64,000 nucleotides of DNA from Nocardia rhizosphaerihabitans (GCF_014646295.1 NZ_BMNE01000002.1:64595-128594), one strand, 5' to 3'. Positions 18,690 to 29,365 are shown, counted from the first letter of the stretch. The notes: generated by a model not told the origin, from the sequence alone. Program-made: numbers and translations.

Positions 18690-20149
18690 CACTGATCTCC
18701 TGTGTTCGACGGTGTGCTGTCGTTGTCCGCCTGGGGGTCCAGCGGCAAGCGGACGATGAAACGGGTGTTGCCCGGTTCGGATTCGACCCGGATATCGCCA
18801 TTGTGCTTGTTGACCACGATCCGGAACGAGATGTCGAGGCCGAGTCCGGTGCCGTCGCCGACCGGTTTGGTGGTGAAGAACGGCTCGAAGATCCGGCCCC
18901 TGACCTCGGGCGCGATGCCAGGTCCGGTATCACCGATCTCGACGGCGGCGCAGTCGTTCTCCTTGTAGGTGCGCACGGTCAGCGTGCCGGTGCCGCCCAT
19001 CGCGTAGACCGCGTTGTCGATGAGGTTGGTCCACACCTGGTTGAGTTCGGCGGCGAAGCAGGGGATCGGCGGCAGCGCCCGGTCGTAGTCCTTGATCACC
19101 TGCACGCCGTCGCCGAGCTTGCGGTTGAGCATCACCAGCGTGGAGTCGAGCAGCTCGTGCAGGTCGACCACCTGGTAGGGCGCGCGGTCCATCTGCGAGT
19201 ACTGCTTGGCGGCGCCGACCAGGGTGGAGATGCGGGCCGTCGAGTCGGCGACCTCGTTCATCAGCAGCTCGGTCTCGATGGTGTAGTTCAGCCAGCGGAT
19301 CGCGCCCTCGAACACCTGCGTCTGGCAGGCCTCGAGCGTCGCGTGCACGCCTTCGAGCCAGTCGATGTCGAGACCGGCCTGCACGAAGGTCGGCGCGAGG
19401 TTCCAGCCGTCGGCGATGCCGTGCTCGTCGAACCAGTCGGCGAGCCCGTCCTCGCGGTCGGCCGCCTCCAGCGGGGACAGCTCGGGCGCCTTGGCGACCT
19501 GCTCGGCGGCCTGCTCCTGCAGTTCGACCAGCTTCACGAACGCTTCGGGCGTGAACTTGCCCTCGGCCATCATCTTGAGCTTGTGCCGCATGCCCGCGAC
19601 GCGTTCACGCAGGCCCGCGGTGGCGCGGACGGCGGCGGCGGCCGGATTGTTGAGCTCGTGGGTCAGCCCGGCCGACAGCGAACCCAACGCCAGCAGCCGT
19701 TCCCGTTCCGCGATCCGCTGACCCGTCTTCTGCCCGCCGAAGAACGCGCCCTCGAGCAGGTGCACCGCCATCGGGAACCAGTCGGTGATCATGCGCGCGA
19801 AGTCGGCGGCCGCCAGCACCAGGAACCGGGACCGCCGCAGGACATACATCGAGCCCGCGTAGTCCTGGCTCACCTTGTCGCCGAGGTAGGCCGTCCACGC
19901 GCCCGCGTACACGCCGCGGTGGTCGGTGCGGTTGATCTCGATCTCGGTGCCGCCGGACAGCTTCGTCAGCCGCACCTCGCCGTCGATCAGCACGTAGAAG
20001 CAGGTGGCGGGCTCGCCCTCGCGATACACCGGGCCCGGGTCGATGTACTCGATCCGGCCCGCGTCGCACAGCTGCGCCAGCTGGTCGTCGTCGAGCTTCT
20101 CGAACAGGAACAGCGTGCGCAGTTCGTTCGGATCGCAGATCAGGGTCAT
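18689..20149 (-). CDS. Cyclic-nucleotide-binding-domain histidine kinase
   Basis: 486 residues, no membrane segment. Residues about 8-125 are a cNMP-binding/Crp-like sensor domain (YREGEPATCFYVLIDGEVRL); about 150-300 hold a HisKA-like dimerisation region with the H-box LGSLSAGLTHELNNPAA (His164); about 350-470 are the HATPase domain, with N-box NQVWTNLIDNAVYA, G1 DTGPGIA and G2 GTGLGLDISF. The basic expected reaction is autophosphorylation at His164. The Asp acceptor is most simply the receiver domain encoded 8 bp upstream. The sensor lacks a clear PRAA phosphate-binding cassette, so the ligand may not be cAMP. Confidence 0.9.
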   Translation of the reverse strand: MTLICDPNELRTLFLFEKLDDDQLAQLCDAGRIEYIDPGPVYREGEPATCFYVLIDGEVRLTKLSGGTEIEINRTDHRGVYAGAWTAYLGDKVSQDYAGSMYVLRRSRFLVLAAADFARMITDWFPMAVHLLEGAFFGGQKTGQRIAERERLLALGSLSAGLTHELNNPAAAAVRATAGLRERVAGMRHKLKMMAEGKFTPEAFVKLVELQEQAAEQVAKAPELSPLEAADREDGLADWFDEHGIADGWNLAPTFVQAGLDIDWLEGVHATLEACQTQVFEGAIRWLNYTIETELLMNEVADSTARISTLVGAAKQYSQMDRAPYQVVDLHELLDSTLVMLNRKLGDGVQVIKDYDRALPPIPCFAAELNQVWTNLIDNAVYAMGGTGTLTVRTYKENDCAAVEIGDTGPGIAPEVRGRIFEPFFTTKPVGDGTGLGLDISFRIVVNKHNGDIRVESEPGNTRFIVRLPLDPQADNDSTPSNTGDQ

Positions 20150-20157
20150 TCCCGCTC

Positions 20158-21825
20158 CTACGCCAGGTACCTATGGACGAGCATGACGGCCATCGCGCCC
20201 TCGCCGACCGCGGAGGCCACCCGCTTGGCGGATTCGGCATGCACGTCACCGGCGACGAACACGCCGGGCACGCTGGTCTCGAGGTGGTGCGGCGGCCGTG
20301 GCAGCTCCCAGCCCGGCGGGCGGGCGCCGTCGATCATCAGGTCGGGACCGGCGAGCACATAGCCCGCCTCGTCCCTGGTGACGACGCCGTCGAGCCAGCC
20401 GGTCTGCGGCGCGGCGCCGATGAACAGGAACAACCGCTGCGCGTCGACCTTGTCCTCGGTGCCGGTCCGGTTGTCGCGCAGGATGATCCGCTCCAGGTGA
20501 TCGTCACCGTCGACGCCGACCACCTCGGTCTCGGTGTGCACCACGATGTTCGGGATCTGCGCGATCTGCTGGATCAGATAGTGCGACATCGACTTCTCCA
20601 GCGCGTCGGCACGGACCACGATGTGCACGCGACGAGCGTTGCGGGACAGGAACACCGCCGCCTGCCCGGCAGAGTTGGCGCCGCCGACGATGTAGACGTC
20701 CTGCTCGGCGCAGTCGGCCGCCTCGGTCATCGCCGAGCCGTAATACACACCGCGTCCGGAGAATTCGTCGACACCCGGCGCCGGATGACGCCGGTAGTCG
20801 ACGCCGGTGGCGATGAGCACCGTGTGCGCGCACAGCTTGCCGCCGTCGGCGAAACGCACCGTGCGCGCCGACCCGTTGACCTCGAGCCCGACGACATCGC
20901 GGGTGGTGATGATCTCCGCGCCGAACTTGGCCGCCTGCCTGCGCGCCCGGTCGGCCAGCTGCGCACCGGACAACCCGTCGGGAAAGCCCAGGTAGTTCTC
21001 GATCCGCGAACTCTGCCCGGCCTGCCCACCGGTGGCGGTGCGCTCCACCAGCACCGTGCGCAGACCCTCGGACGCGCCGTACACCGCGGCGCCGAGCCCG
21101 GCCGGTCCGCCGCCGACGACGATCAGATCGTAGAAGTCGCCGCTCGGTTCGACGGCGAGCCCGACGTTTTCGGCGAGCTCGCTGTCACTGGGCTGGATCA
21201 GGGCGGTGCCCGCGGCGGTGATCACCACCGGACAGGTCAGCGGATCGGCGCCCGCCGCCTCCAGCAGCCGGGCGCCCTCCGGCTCGTCCAGGGGGTACCA
21301 GCGGTACGGCAACTGATTGCGCGCCAAGAACTCTCGCACCTGCGACGACCGCGGCGACCAGCGATCGCCGACGACCTTCGTCTCGTGCACCGGTCGCTGT
21401 TCGGCACTGCGCCAGGCATCGAGCAGCCCGTCGAGGACCGGGTAGAGCTTCTCCTCCGGCGGGTCCCACGGCTTGAGCAGATAGTGGTCGAGATCGATGA
21501 CATTGATCGCGTCGATCGCGGCATTGGTGTCGGCGTAGGCGGTCAGCAGGACCCGGCGGGCGTAGGGATGCAGGTCCATCGCCTGCTCCAGGAATTCGAT
21601 GCCGTCCATGCCGGGCATCCGGTAGTCGGCGATCAGAACCGCGACCGGCTGGCCGCGCAGCTTCATCTCCCGCAGCGCCTCGAGCGCCTGCGGTCCCGAT
21701 TCGGCCCGCAGAATCCGGTAGTCCGCGCCGTAGCGGCGGCGCAGATCGCGCACCACCGCCCGGGAGACACCGGGGTCGTCGTCAACGCTCAGAATGGCCG
21801 GTTTGGTTACCGCTGGAGTGCTCAC
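20158..21825 (-). CDS. Receiver domain fused to a thioredoxin-reductase-like flavoprotein
   Basis: A 555-residue fusion. Residues 1-125 are a response-regulator receiver: acidic pocket VDDDP, phospho-acceptor Asp67 in IADYRMPGMDG, Lys118 in YLLKPW. Residues about 153-222 look like a glutaredoxin/thioredoxin fold (QVREFLARNQLPYRWYPLD, CPVVITAAGTALI) but have Ser/Gln where the CxxC should be. Residues 230-555 are FAD/NAD(P)-binding with GGGPAGLGAAVYG, TGGQAGQSSRIENYLGFP and GVFVAGDV. The TrxR redox CxxC is also missing: the position reads YYGSAMTEAADC. It probably oxidises NAD(P)H through FAD and passes electrons elsewhere, gated by phosphorylation from the kinase next door; this gating is inference. 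Confidence 0.88.
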   Translation of the reverse strand: MSTPAVTKPAILSVDDDPGVSRAVVRDLRRRYGADYRILRAESGPQALEALREMKLRGQPVAVLIADYRMPGMDGIEFLEQAMDLHPYARRVLLTAYADTNAAIDAINVIDLDHYLLKPWDPPEEKLYPVLDGLLDAWRSAEQRPVHETKVVGDRWSPRSSQVREFLARNQLPYRWYPLDEPEGARLLEAAGADPLTCPVVITAAGTALIQPSDSELAENVGLAVEPSGDFYDLIVVGGGPAGLGAAVYGASEGLRTVLVERTATGGQAGQSSRIENYLGFPDGLSGAQLADRARRQAAKFGAEIITTRDVVGLEVNGSARTVRFADGGKLCAHTVLIATGVDYRRHPAPGVDEFSGRGVYYGSAMTEAADCAEQDVYIVGGANSAGQAAVFLSRNARRVHIVVRADALEKSMSHYLIQQIAQIPNIVVHTETEVVGVDGDDHLERIILRDNRTGTEDKVDAQRLFLFIGAAPQTGWLDGVVTRDEAGYVLAGPDLMIDGARPPGWELPRPPHHLETSVPGVFVAGDVHAESAKRVASAVGEGAMAVMLVHRYLA

Positions 21826-21863
21826 CCGTAGAAGTATCCTCCTCGCCGGAGGGACGGCGGTGG

Positions 21864-22043
21864 TCAGAGCTGGTGGTGCAGCACCAGGTCGAGTTCGCTG
21901 GGGGTGAGCAGGCGTTCGAGGCGTTCGTCGCGTTTACGGCGGGTGAACGCGGCGCGCAGCGCGAAGCTGTCGTCCGGTTCGATGGTAGGCAGCAAGGGGA
22001 CGTCGTTGATGTGCCTGCGTGGCAGGAATGAGCGCAGTTTCAC
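21864..22043 (-). CDS. Small hypothetical protein, 59 residues
   Basis: An open frame from a GTG at 22043, opening MKLRSFLPRRHIND and ending LDLVLHHQL. It has GAGGTGAT seven nucleotides before the start, high-GC third positions and a charged amphipathic middle (RRKRDERLERLL). No family recognised. It ends 38 bp before the receiver/reductase fusion on the same strand, so it is probably the first gene of that operon. The GTG start and short length make it easy to miss. Confidence 0.6.
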   Translation of the reverse strand: MKLRSFLPRRHINDVPLLPTIEPDDSFALRAAFTRRKRDERLERLLTPSELDLVLHHQL

Positions 22044-22230
22044 GGCCGATCACCTCGGGGTTGACGACGGGAACGCTGGGCTGAGCATCGTCGGTCAGCA
22101 ACGTCGGTAGCGAAGAGTTTGCCAGCCTGTCCGGGTTGGTGCAAGTGGGACAGGGTGGACACGGCGAGCCCGCCGCTCGATGGCCTGCTCGGGGCAGGCC
22201 ACCGCAGCGGTGGGCTCGGTTGCTGGTCGG

Positions 22231-23259
22231 CTATTTCCAGGCAGGCAGGGTGACAACCTGTGCGGCGTAGGACAGTCCGGCGCCGAAGGCGATCAGCAGG
22301 GCCGTATCGCCCGGCTTCGACTCGCCCTTGCGTAGCAAGGCCTCCATGGCCAGCGGAATCGATGCTGCCGAGGTGTTGCCGGCTTCCTCGATGTCGTTGG
22401 CCAGTGCGCAGTCCTCGGGCAGTTTCAGCACCCTGGCCATGATCTCGATGATCCGGCCGTTGGCCTGGTGCGGGATCATCGCGTCCAGCTGGTCGGTGGT
22501 CAGGCCCGCACGGTCGATCGCGTCGCGGCAGACCTTCTCCAGCGAGTGCGCCGCCCAGCGGAACACCGCGGTGCCCTCCATCGCGAGGTAGGGGCGGACG
22601 GCGTCGGTGCCCTTCTCATCGATTTCGGCGAAGAACTCCATCCAGTCCTTGTTCTGGCGGATGGCGTGGTGCTGGGTGCCGTCCGAGCCCCACACGGTCG
22701 GGCCGATGCCCTGTTCCTCGGCCGGGCCGACGATGACAGCACCCGCGCCGTCGGCGAACAGGAACGCCGTCGCGCGGTCGGTGAAATCAACGGTGTTGGT
22801 GAGCTTCTCGACCCCGATCACCAGCACGTTCTTCGACGTGCCTGCGCGCACGAGATCCGAGGCCATCGCCAGCGCGTGACAGAACCCGGCGCAGCCCGCC
22901 GAGATGTCGAACGCGGCCGCGCCGGTCATGCCGAGATCGGTGGCGATCTGCGGCCCGATGGCGGGGGTGAGTAGTAGATGTGTCGAGGTTGCGACGATGA
23001 CGCAGTCGACCTGGTCGGCGGCCACACCGGACGAAGCCAGCGCGCCTTGTGCGGCGGCGACACTCATGCTCTGGATGGTTTCGTCGGCGGAGGCGAAGCG
23101 CCTGGATTTGATTCCCGATCTGGTGCGGATCCACTCGTCACTCGAGTCGATCGGACCCGCGACCTCGTCGTTCGTGACCACCCGGGCGGGGCGATAGACG
23201 CCCAAACCGAGAATCGCGGTGTGCTCAGCTCCAGTCGTCTGGGCGATTCGAGCAGCCAT
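22231..23259 (-). CDS. fabH: Beta-ketoacyl-ACP synthase III
   Basis: 342 residues with the KAS III catalytic triad motifs: Cys in FDISAGCAGFCHAL, His in MIPHQANGRI and Asn in NDIEEAGNTSAASIPLAM. It condenses an acyl-CoA primer with malonyl-ACP to start fatty-acid synthesis; in mycolic-acid bacteria FabH links FAS-I to FAS-II. The ATG at 23259 has an AGGAGA site. It stands alone, not in a fab cluster, so it may be an accessory KAS III for a special primer. Confidence 0.93.
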   Translation of the reverse strand: MAARIAQTTGAEHTAILGLGVYRPARVVTNDEVAGPIDSSDEWIRTRSGIKSRRFASADETIQSMSVAAAQGALASSGVAADQVDCVIVATSTHLLLTPAIGPQIATDLGMTGAAAFDISAGCAGFCHALAMASDLVRAGTSKNVLVIGVEKLTNTVDFTDRATAFLFADGAGAVIVGPAEEQGIGPTVWGSDGTQHHAIRQNKDWMEFFAEIDEKGTDAVRPYLAMEGTAVFRWAAHSLEKVCRDAIDRAGLTTDQLDAMIPHQANGRIIEIMARVLKLPEDCALANDIEEAGNTSAASIPLAMEALLRKGESKPGDTALLIAFGAGLSYAAQVVTLPAWK

Positions 23260-23495
23260 TATGCGTCTCCTCTGTACCTGTCAACCTGCGGTTGCCCGCT
23301 GGGTGTACCCGAAGCATCGAAATCCGTCGCTCATCACCCATGACTCCCGCATGGACAACATGTGAACGTGCAGACATGAGGCGTCCTCATATTAACGGCA
23401 TCGGTCCGCTAAGTCGTGTCATATGTCACAACTGTTACGGGGTACCTTGGAGACAAGGCGATTGCTCGCCGACCCATCGAGGGAACGAGGACACC

Positions 23496-23768
23496 ATGCT
23501 TGGACTCGGGATAATCAGTTGGATCATCATCGGCGGCCTCGCCGGTTGGATTGCGAGCAAGTTCATGAAGACCGACGCGCAGCAGGGGATCCTGCTCAAT
23601 ATCGTCGTCGGAATCGTCGGTGGCCTGCTCGGCGGCTTCCTGCTCAGCCTCTTCGGCGTCGACGTCGAGGGCGCAGGCTGGATCTTCAGTTTCTTCACCT
23701 GTCTGGCGGGCGCCTGCATCCTGCTGTTCCTGGTGAAGCTGTTCACAGGACGTAAAGCGGCACACTGA
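23496..23768 (+). CDS. GlsB/YeaQ/YmgE-family stress membrane protein
   Basis: 90 residues, three predicted membrane helices, with the family signature IISWIIIGGLAGWIASKFMK and a Gly-rich central helix (LLNIVVGIVGGLLGGFLLSLFG). Members are often induced by general stress, function unknown. The ATG at 23496 follows GAACGAGG. The 236-bp region upstream, shared with divergent fabH, is somewhat AT-richer and presumably holds both promoters; I could not fix boxes in it. Confidence 0.88.
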   Translation: MLGLGIISWIIIGGLAGWIASKFMKTDAQQGILLNIVVGIVGGLLGGFLLSLFGVDVEGAGWIFSFFTCLAGACILLFLVKLFTGRKAAH

Positions 23769-23843
23769 CCACGGGTGGAAGCGGTGGGGTTCCCGTAAGG
23801 TGTGAACGCTTGCGTTGTCGTCACATCATGAAAGAGGGAGCCC

Positions 23844-24557
23844 GTGGCACGCCGCCCCACCCCGCCCGGCACGCCCGACACCACCGCCGTCGGCCACATG
23901 GTCGACCTGGTGCGGGCCGCTGTACCTCCGCTGCACCCCGCCGGCCTGCCGTTTGTCGCGGTGCCGCTGGCGGTCGCGGTCGTCGGCGGCCGGAACAAAT
24001 GGGTGCGCCGGGCTGGTCTGTCCGCCGCTGCCGCCTGTGCCGCCTTCTTCCGGCATCCGCACCGGGTGCCGCCGAACCGGCCCGGCATCGTCGTCGCGCC
24101 CGCCGACGGTGAGGTCGCCCTCGTCGATACCGCGGTGCCGCCCGCCGAGCTCGGACTCGGCGATCAGCCGCTGCCGCGCGTCAGCATCTTCCTGTCCGTG
24201 CTCGATGTGCACGTGCAGCGTGTTCCCGTGTCCGGGACCGTGCGCGAGGTGCTGCACCAGCCCGGCAAGTTCCTCTCGGCCGATCTGCCCGAGGCCAGCG
24301 ACGCCAACGAGCGCAACAGCATGCTCATCGATACCGCCGACGGCAAGCAGGTCGTCGTCGTGCAGATCGCCGGTCTGCTGGCGCGCCGCATCGTCTGCGA
24401 CGCGCGCGTCGGCGATGTGCTCACCATCGGCGACACCTACGGCCTGATCCGGTTCGGCTCCCGCGTCGACACCTATTTCCCGGTCGGCACCGAACTGCTG
24501 GTCGCGCCCGGCCAGCGCACGATCGGGGCCGAGACCGTCCTGGCTGTGCTGGGATGA
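23844..24557 (+). CDS. psd: Phosphatidylserine decarboxylase
   Basis: 237 residues. Makes phosphatidylethanolamine from phosphatidylserine at the membrane. The short archaeal/actinobacterial-type enzyme is recognised from [43 protein letters not shown] and the self-cleavage motif RFGSRVD, where Ser becomes the pyruvoyl group. GTG start at 23844 with GAGGGAG. It overlaps pssA by ATGA, giving a psd-pssA operon as in mycobacteria. Confidence 0.94.
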   Translation: MARRPTPPGTPDTTAVGHMVDLVRAAVPPLHPAGLPFVAVPLAVAVVGGRNKWVRRAGLSAAAACAAFFRHPHRVPPNRPGIVVAPADGEVALVDTAVPPAELGLGDQPLPRVSIFLSVLDVHVQRVPVSGTVREVLHQPGKFLSADLPEASDANERNSMLIDTADGKQVVVVQIAGLLARRIVCDARVGDVLTIGDTYGLIRFGSRVDTYFPVGTELLVAPGQRTIGAETVLAVLG

Positions 24558-25423
24558 TCGAACAGGCCGCACGCCGTAAGCGCCCGCGCTCGGTGCGGTT
24601 GCTGCCCAGCGTCGTCACCATCCTCGCGCTGTGTGCGGGCCTGTCCGCGGTGAAATTCGGGCTCGACGGCGAGCTGGACGTGGCGCTGGCCATGGTCGGC
24701 GCCGCCGCCGTGCTCGACACCCTCGACGGCCGCCTGGCCAGGATGCTCGACGCCACGAGCAAGATGGGCGCCGAACTGGACTCGCTCTCGGACGCGATCT
24801 CCTTCGGCGTCGCCCCCGCGCTCGTTCTCTATGTCACCCTGCTCGACGGCTACAGCGCGGGCTGGATCGTGGCCCTGCTGTTCGCGGTGAGCCTGGTGCT
24901 GCGCCTGGCCCGGTTCAACACCCTGCTGGACGACGACTCCCGCCCGAACTGGGCGCGGGAGTACTTCGTCGGCGTGCCCGCGCCGGCTGGCGCGTTGATC
25001 GCGCTGGTCCCGATCGCGCTGAAGGTGCAGTTCGGCGACGGCTGGTGGGACGGTTTCGCCTTCGTCGCCGCCTGGACGATCTTCGCCGCGCTGCTGTGCG
25101 TGAGCACCATCCCGACCCTGGCGATGAAGTCGGTGTCGGTCGCTCCCCAGGCGGCCGCGGGCCTGCTGGTGCTGACGGCCCTGGCCGCCGCCCTGCTGGT
25201 GACCTACCCGATCGTCCTGCTGCTCATCCTGGTCGCCCTCTACCTGGCGCACATCCCGTTCGCCTGGCGCTCGGCGCGCTGGGTCGCGGCGCGCCCGGAG
25301 ACCTGGCAGCACAAGCCGGCCGAGCGGCGGGCCCAGCGGCGGGCACAGAGCCGGATCCCGCAGATCCGCCGTCCGGCGATCCGCGGGTCGGCGCGGCTGC
25401 GGTTACGTCGTCCGCGCGACTGA
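24554..25423 (+). CDS. pssA: CDP-diacylglycerol-serine O-phosphatidyltransferase
   Basis: 289 residues with eight or so membrane helices. The CDP-alcohol phosphatidyltransferase signature [11 protein letters not shown]...GAELDSLSD (DxxDGxxARx8GxxxDxxxD) is complete. It makes phosphatidylserine, the substrate of the Psd encoded immediately upstream. The C-terminal tail is strongly basic ([17 protein letters not shown]), likely cytoplasmic. Confidence 0.94.
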   Translation: MIEQAARRKRPRSVRLLPSVVTILALCAGLSAVKFGLDGELDVALAMVGAAAVLDTLDGRLARMLDATSKMGAELDSLSDAISFGVAPALVLYVTLLDGYSAGWIVALLFAVSLVLRLARFNTLLDDDSRPNWAREYFVGVPAPAGALIALVPIALKVQFGDGWWDGFAFVAAWTIFAALLCVSTIPTLAMKSVSVAPQAAAGLLVLTALAAALLVTYPIVLLLILVALYLAHIPFAWRSARWVAARPETWQHKPAERRAQRRAQSRIPQIRRPAIRGSARLRLRRPRD

Positions 25424-25428
25424 GGCTT

Positions 25429-25466
25429 CCCCAGGGCAGCGGTCCGATCACGGCCGCTGCCTGGGG
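25429..25466. terminator. Bidirectional hairpin terminator
   Basis: CCCCAGGGCAGCGG and CCGCTGCCTGGGG form a 13-bp GC stem with one bulged base and a short loop between the convergent ends of pssA and the next gene. No T-tract, as is common in actinobacteria. Confidence 0.6.
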
Positions 25467-26692
25467 GCGTCGCCGCCCAGCGCCGCGACGAGTCTCCTTG
25501 TCCAGGGGGCAACGGCGATCAGAACGAGCACGATCAACCACGGCGCCCGCCACCACCAACGCAGGCCGACCTCGTCGACCGGCGGTTCCCCGGTCAGCAG
25601 CCGAGCCGTCGACGACCACACCACGAACGCGTCCCCGATCGGCACCAGCCCGAACGCATACCGCTTCGACCCGGGCAGACCGACCGGCAGCCCGAGCAGT
25701 TCGCCTTCGGCGCCGATCGCGGTGGCCAGCTCGCTGTCACCGTTCACCCGGGCGGCCCCCAGCCCGACCACGGTGGCGGACAAGCTGATTCCGGCGACAA
25801 GCGGCCCCGAATCCACATCACCGACGCCGTCGGCCCCCTTCGGGTATTCGCGCAAAGCGGGCCCGAAACCGCCCGGATAGGCCAGGTACTGCTCGCGATA
25901 CAGGGCGTACTGACTGCGCGCGAAGGCTGGATCAATCTCCGGCAGGAACCGGTGGATCACCGACTGCGAGGTCGCCCGCGCACCATCGAGCTGGGACCCG
26001 TCCGGCGAAACCTCGTGCGGCATCAGCCCGGTCGCCGGATCCAGCCGACTCTGCACTGCCCCGAGCCATCGTGCCGTCACCGCACCGAACTTGTCGTCGA
26101 ACAACTGGTCGTGCAATCGCAGCGAAGCCACGGCCACCGTGGAATCGACCGGCCACGCCTGTCCCCGATAGGCCTGCAAGAACGGCGTCTCCGAGGCGGC
26201 GAAAGCCTGTGCGATCTCCGCACTGTGCGCGGAAAAGCGCTCCACCTCAGCGGAATCAGACGCGTCGAGCGACAGAATCGCCCCACGCAACCAGTTGGTC
26301 CATCCTGCCCAGAACGCCCCATACGCGGGCTGCAACGTCGGGCTGAACACCGCCCGTCCCTCCGCGGACACCAATCGGTCCAGCGCCCAACGAGATTCGC
26401 GCAGCGCTTCGTCGTGAAGGCTGGGATCGGTGTGCGCCGCCTGCACCCACGAGATGCCGTAGAGCGCGTTCAGAAAGAAGTGCCCCTCCGGAAACTGCCC
26501 CTGCGCAGCGACATCCGCCCCATCGTCGAGCGCGTTCCGGACAAACGCCAGCTGCCGCTCGGTCGACTCGGGCTGGTCATCGATTCCCGGTTGCGGCCAC
26601 AGGAACCGGCCCATGCCGACCACGCAGGCCACCGTCACGGCAATCCCCACAATGCGCAGGCCCCACCGGGCCGAGCGCTGAAGTCTCCCCAT
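25448..26692 (-). CDS. Unknown membrane-anchored protein
   Basis: 414 residues. One N-terminal helix (GLRIVGIAVTVACVVGMGRFLW) and one near the C-terminus (LIVLVLIAVAPW) bracket a large extracytoplasmic domain rich in Trp and Asp. Motif-like stretches AFWAGWTNWLRGAIL, QAWPVDSTVAVASLRLHD and GVGDVDSGPLVAGISLSA recur at intervals of about 90 residues, suggesting an alpha-alpha toroid such as glycoside-processing enzymes use. I do not recognise the family. The ATG at 26692 is preferred to a TTG at 26722 that falls in the clpC2 promoter. It is divergent from clpC2. Confidence 0.75.
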   Translation of the reverse strand: MGRLQRSARWGLRIVGIAVTVACVVGMGRFLWPQPGIDDQPESTERQLAFVRNALDDGADVAAQGQFPEGHFFLNALYGISWVQAAHTDPSLHDEALRESRWALDRLVSAEGRAVFSPTLQPAYGAFWAGWTNWLRGAILSLDASDSAEVERFSAHSAEIAQAFAASETPFLQAYRGQAWPVDSTVAVASLRLHDQLFDDKFGAVTARWLGAVQSRLDPATGLMPHEVSPDGSQLDGARATSQSVIHRFLPEIDPAFARSQYALYREQYLAYPGGFGPALREYPKGADGVGDVDSGPLVAGISLSATVVGLGAARVNGDSELATAIGAEGELLGLPVGLPGSKRYAFGLVPIGDAFVVWSSTARLLTGEPPVDEVGLRWWWRAPWLIVLVLIAVAPWTRRLVAALGGDAPRQRP

Positions 26693-26717
26693 GCCGACAC
26701 TCTGCCACCGATTGTTC

Positions 26718-26762
26718 GTCAACTAACGGTTGACGATCCCAAGACGTCAACCTAGAGTTGAC
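26718..26762 (+). promoter_or_regulatory. clpC2 promoter with two identical palindromic operators
   Basis: Two perfect inverted repeats GTCAAC-N5-GTTGAC at 26718-26734 and 26746-26762, centres 28 bp apart. A promoter overlaps both: -35 TTGACG at 26730-26735, 17-bp spacer, -10 TAGAGT at 26753-26758, six bases before the ATG at 26765. The first operator covers the -35 and the second covers the -10 and start site, so a bound protein would block transcription. The arrangement predicts a leaderless mRNA. Confidence 0.82.
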
Positions 26763-26764
26763 GC

Positions 26765-27496
26765 ATGAGCACTCCGAAAATCCGTCTCGACGACCTGATC
26801 GACGGAATCAAGAAGGCCCGCCCCGACAACGTCCTCGAACAGCTGACCGACGCCGTGGTCGTCGCCGACCACATGGGCGAGGTCGCCGATCACCTGATCG
26901 GCCACTTCGTCGACCAGGCCCGCCGCTCCGGCGCCTCCTGGACCGATATCGGCGCCAGCATCGGCGTCACCAAGCAGGCCGCGCAGAAGCGCTTCGTCCC
27001 CAAGCGGCCCGGCGACACCGCGGCCATGGACCCGCAGGCCGGTTTCGCCAAGTTCACCGAACGCGCCCGGCAGGTTGTCGTCGGCTCCCAGGAGGCCGCC
27101 CGCGAGGCGGGCAATGGTCAGATCGCGATCGGTCACCTGATCCTCGGCCTGATCCGCCAGTCCGAGGGCTTGGCCGCCAAGGAGATCGAGGCCCGTGGCG
27201 TCACCCTGGAGTCGGTCCAGCAGGCGGCCACCGCGTCGCTGCCGCCCGCGGGCGGGGAGATCCCCGCGCTCATCCCGTTCGACGGTGAGACGAAAAAGGT
27301 CCTCGAACTGACCTTTCGCGAGGCGCTGCGCCTCGGCCACAACTACATCGGCACCGAACACATCCTGCTGGCGTTGCTCGAGCAGGAGAACGGCACGGGC
27401 GTGCTCAGTGATCTCGGCCTGGACAAGGCTGTGGTAGAAGCCGAACTCGTCGAGCTGCTGAATCAGTTCCTGGCGGCGCCGCAGGACGAGTCCTGA
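26765..27496 (+). CDS. clpC2: ClpC2-type Clp N-domain regulator
   Basis: 243 residues. The first 80 carry a helix-turn-helix ([32 protein letters not shown]); residues about 90-240 are a double Clp_N repeat ([29 protein letters not shown] and [33 protein letters not shown]). There is no AAA ATPase. This is the layout of mycobacterial ClpC2 (Rv2667), which I recall as binding ClpC1-targeting antibiotics through its Clp_N domain and repressing its own promoter. The two palindromes over the promoter fit autorepression. No ribosome-binding site; the ATG coincides with the predicted transcription start. Confidence 0.88.
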   Translation: MSTPKIRLDDLIDGIKKARPDNVLEQLTDAVVVADHMGEVADHLIGHFVDQARRSGASWTDIGASIGVTKQAAQKRFVPKRPGDTAAMDPQAGFAKFTERARQVVVGSQEAAREAGNGQIAIGHLILGLIRQSEGLAAKEIEARGVTLESVQQAATASLPPAGGEIPALIPFDGETKKVLELTFREALRLGHNYIGTEHILLALLEQENGTGVLSDLGLDKAVVEAELVELLNQFLAAPQDES

Positions 27497-27539
27497 CCCG
27501 CGGGGCGCGCCCGGTGTACTCCTCCGCGCCGGGCGCGAC

Positions 27540-27566
27540 CTTGCACTCTCATCACCCGAGTGCTAA
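27540..27566. promoter_or_regulatory. CIRCE element 1 (HrcA operator)
   Basis: CTTGCACTC-N9-GAGTGCTAA, matching the CIRCE inverted repeat with a single weak position. A promoter fits over it: -35 TTGCAC (27541-27546), 17-bp spacer, -10 TAAAAA (27564-27569). HrcA binding would repress groEL. Confidence 0.9.
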
Positions 27567-27573
27567 AAATGGC

Positions 27574-27600
27574 TTGGCACTCGCGTCTGTTGAGTGCCAG
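27574..27600. promoter_or_regulatory. CIRCE element 2 (HrcA operator)
   Basis: TTGGCACTC-N9-GAGTGCCAG, a second CIRCE 34 bp after the first and 140 bp before the groEL start. Tandem CIRCE sites upstream of groEL are known in actinobacteria. Confidence 0.88.
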
Positions 27601-27613
27601 GTCGGGACGGTGA

Positions 27614-29365
<1,752 letters not shown>

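Noticed and set aside
18803..20362. 519-codon plus-strand open frame
   Set aside because: Antisense to the histidine kinase.
20173..21831. 552-codon plus-strand open frame
   Set aside because: Antisense to the receiver/flavoprotein fusion.
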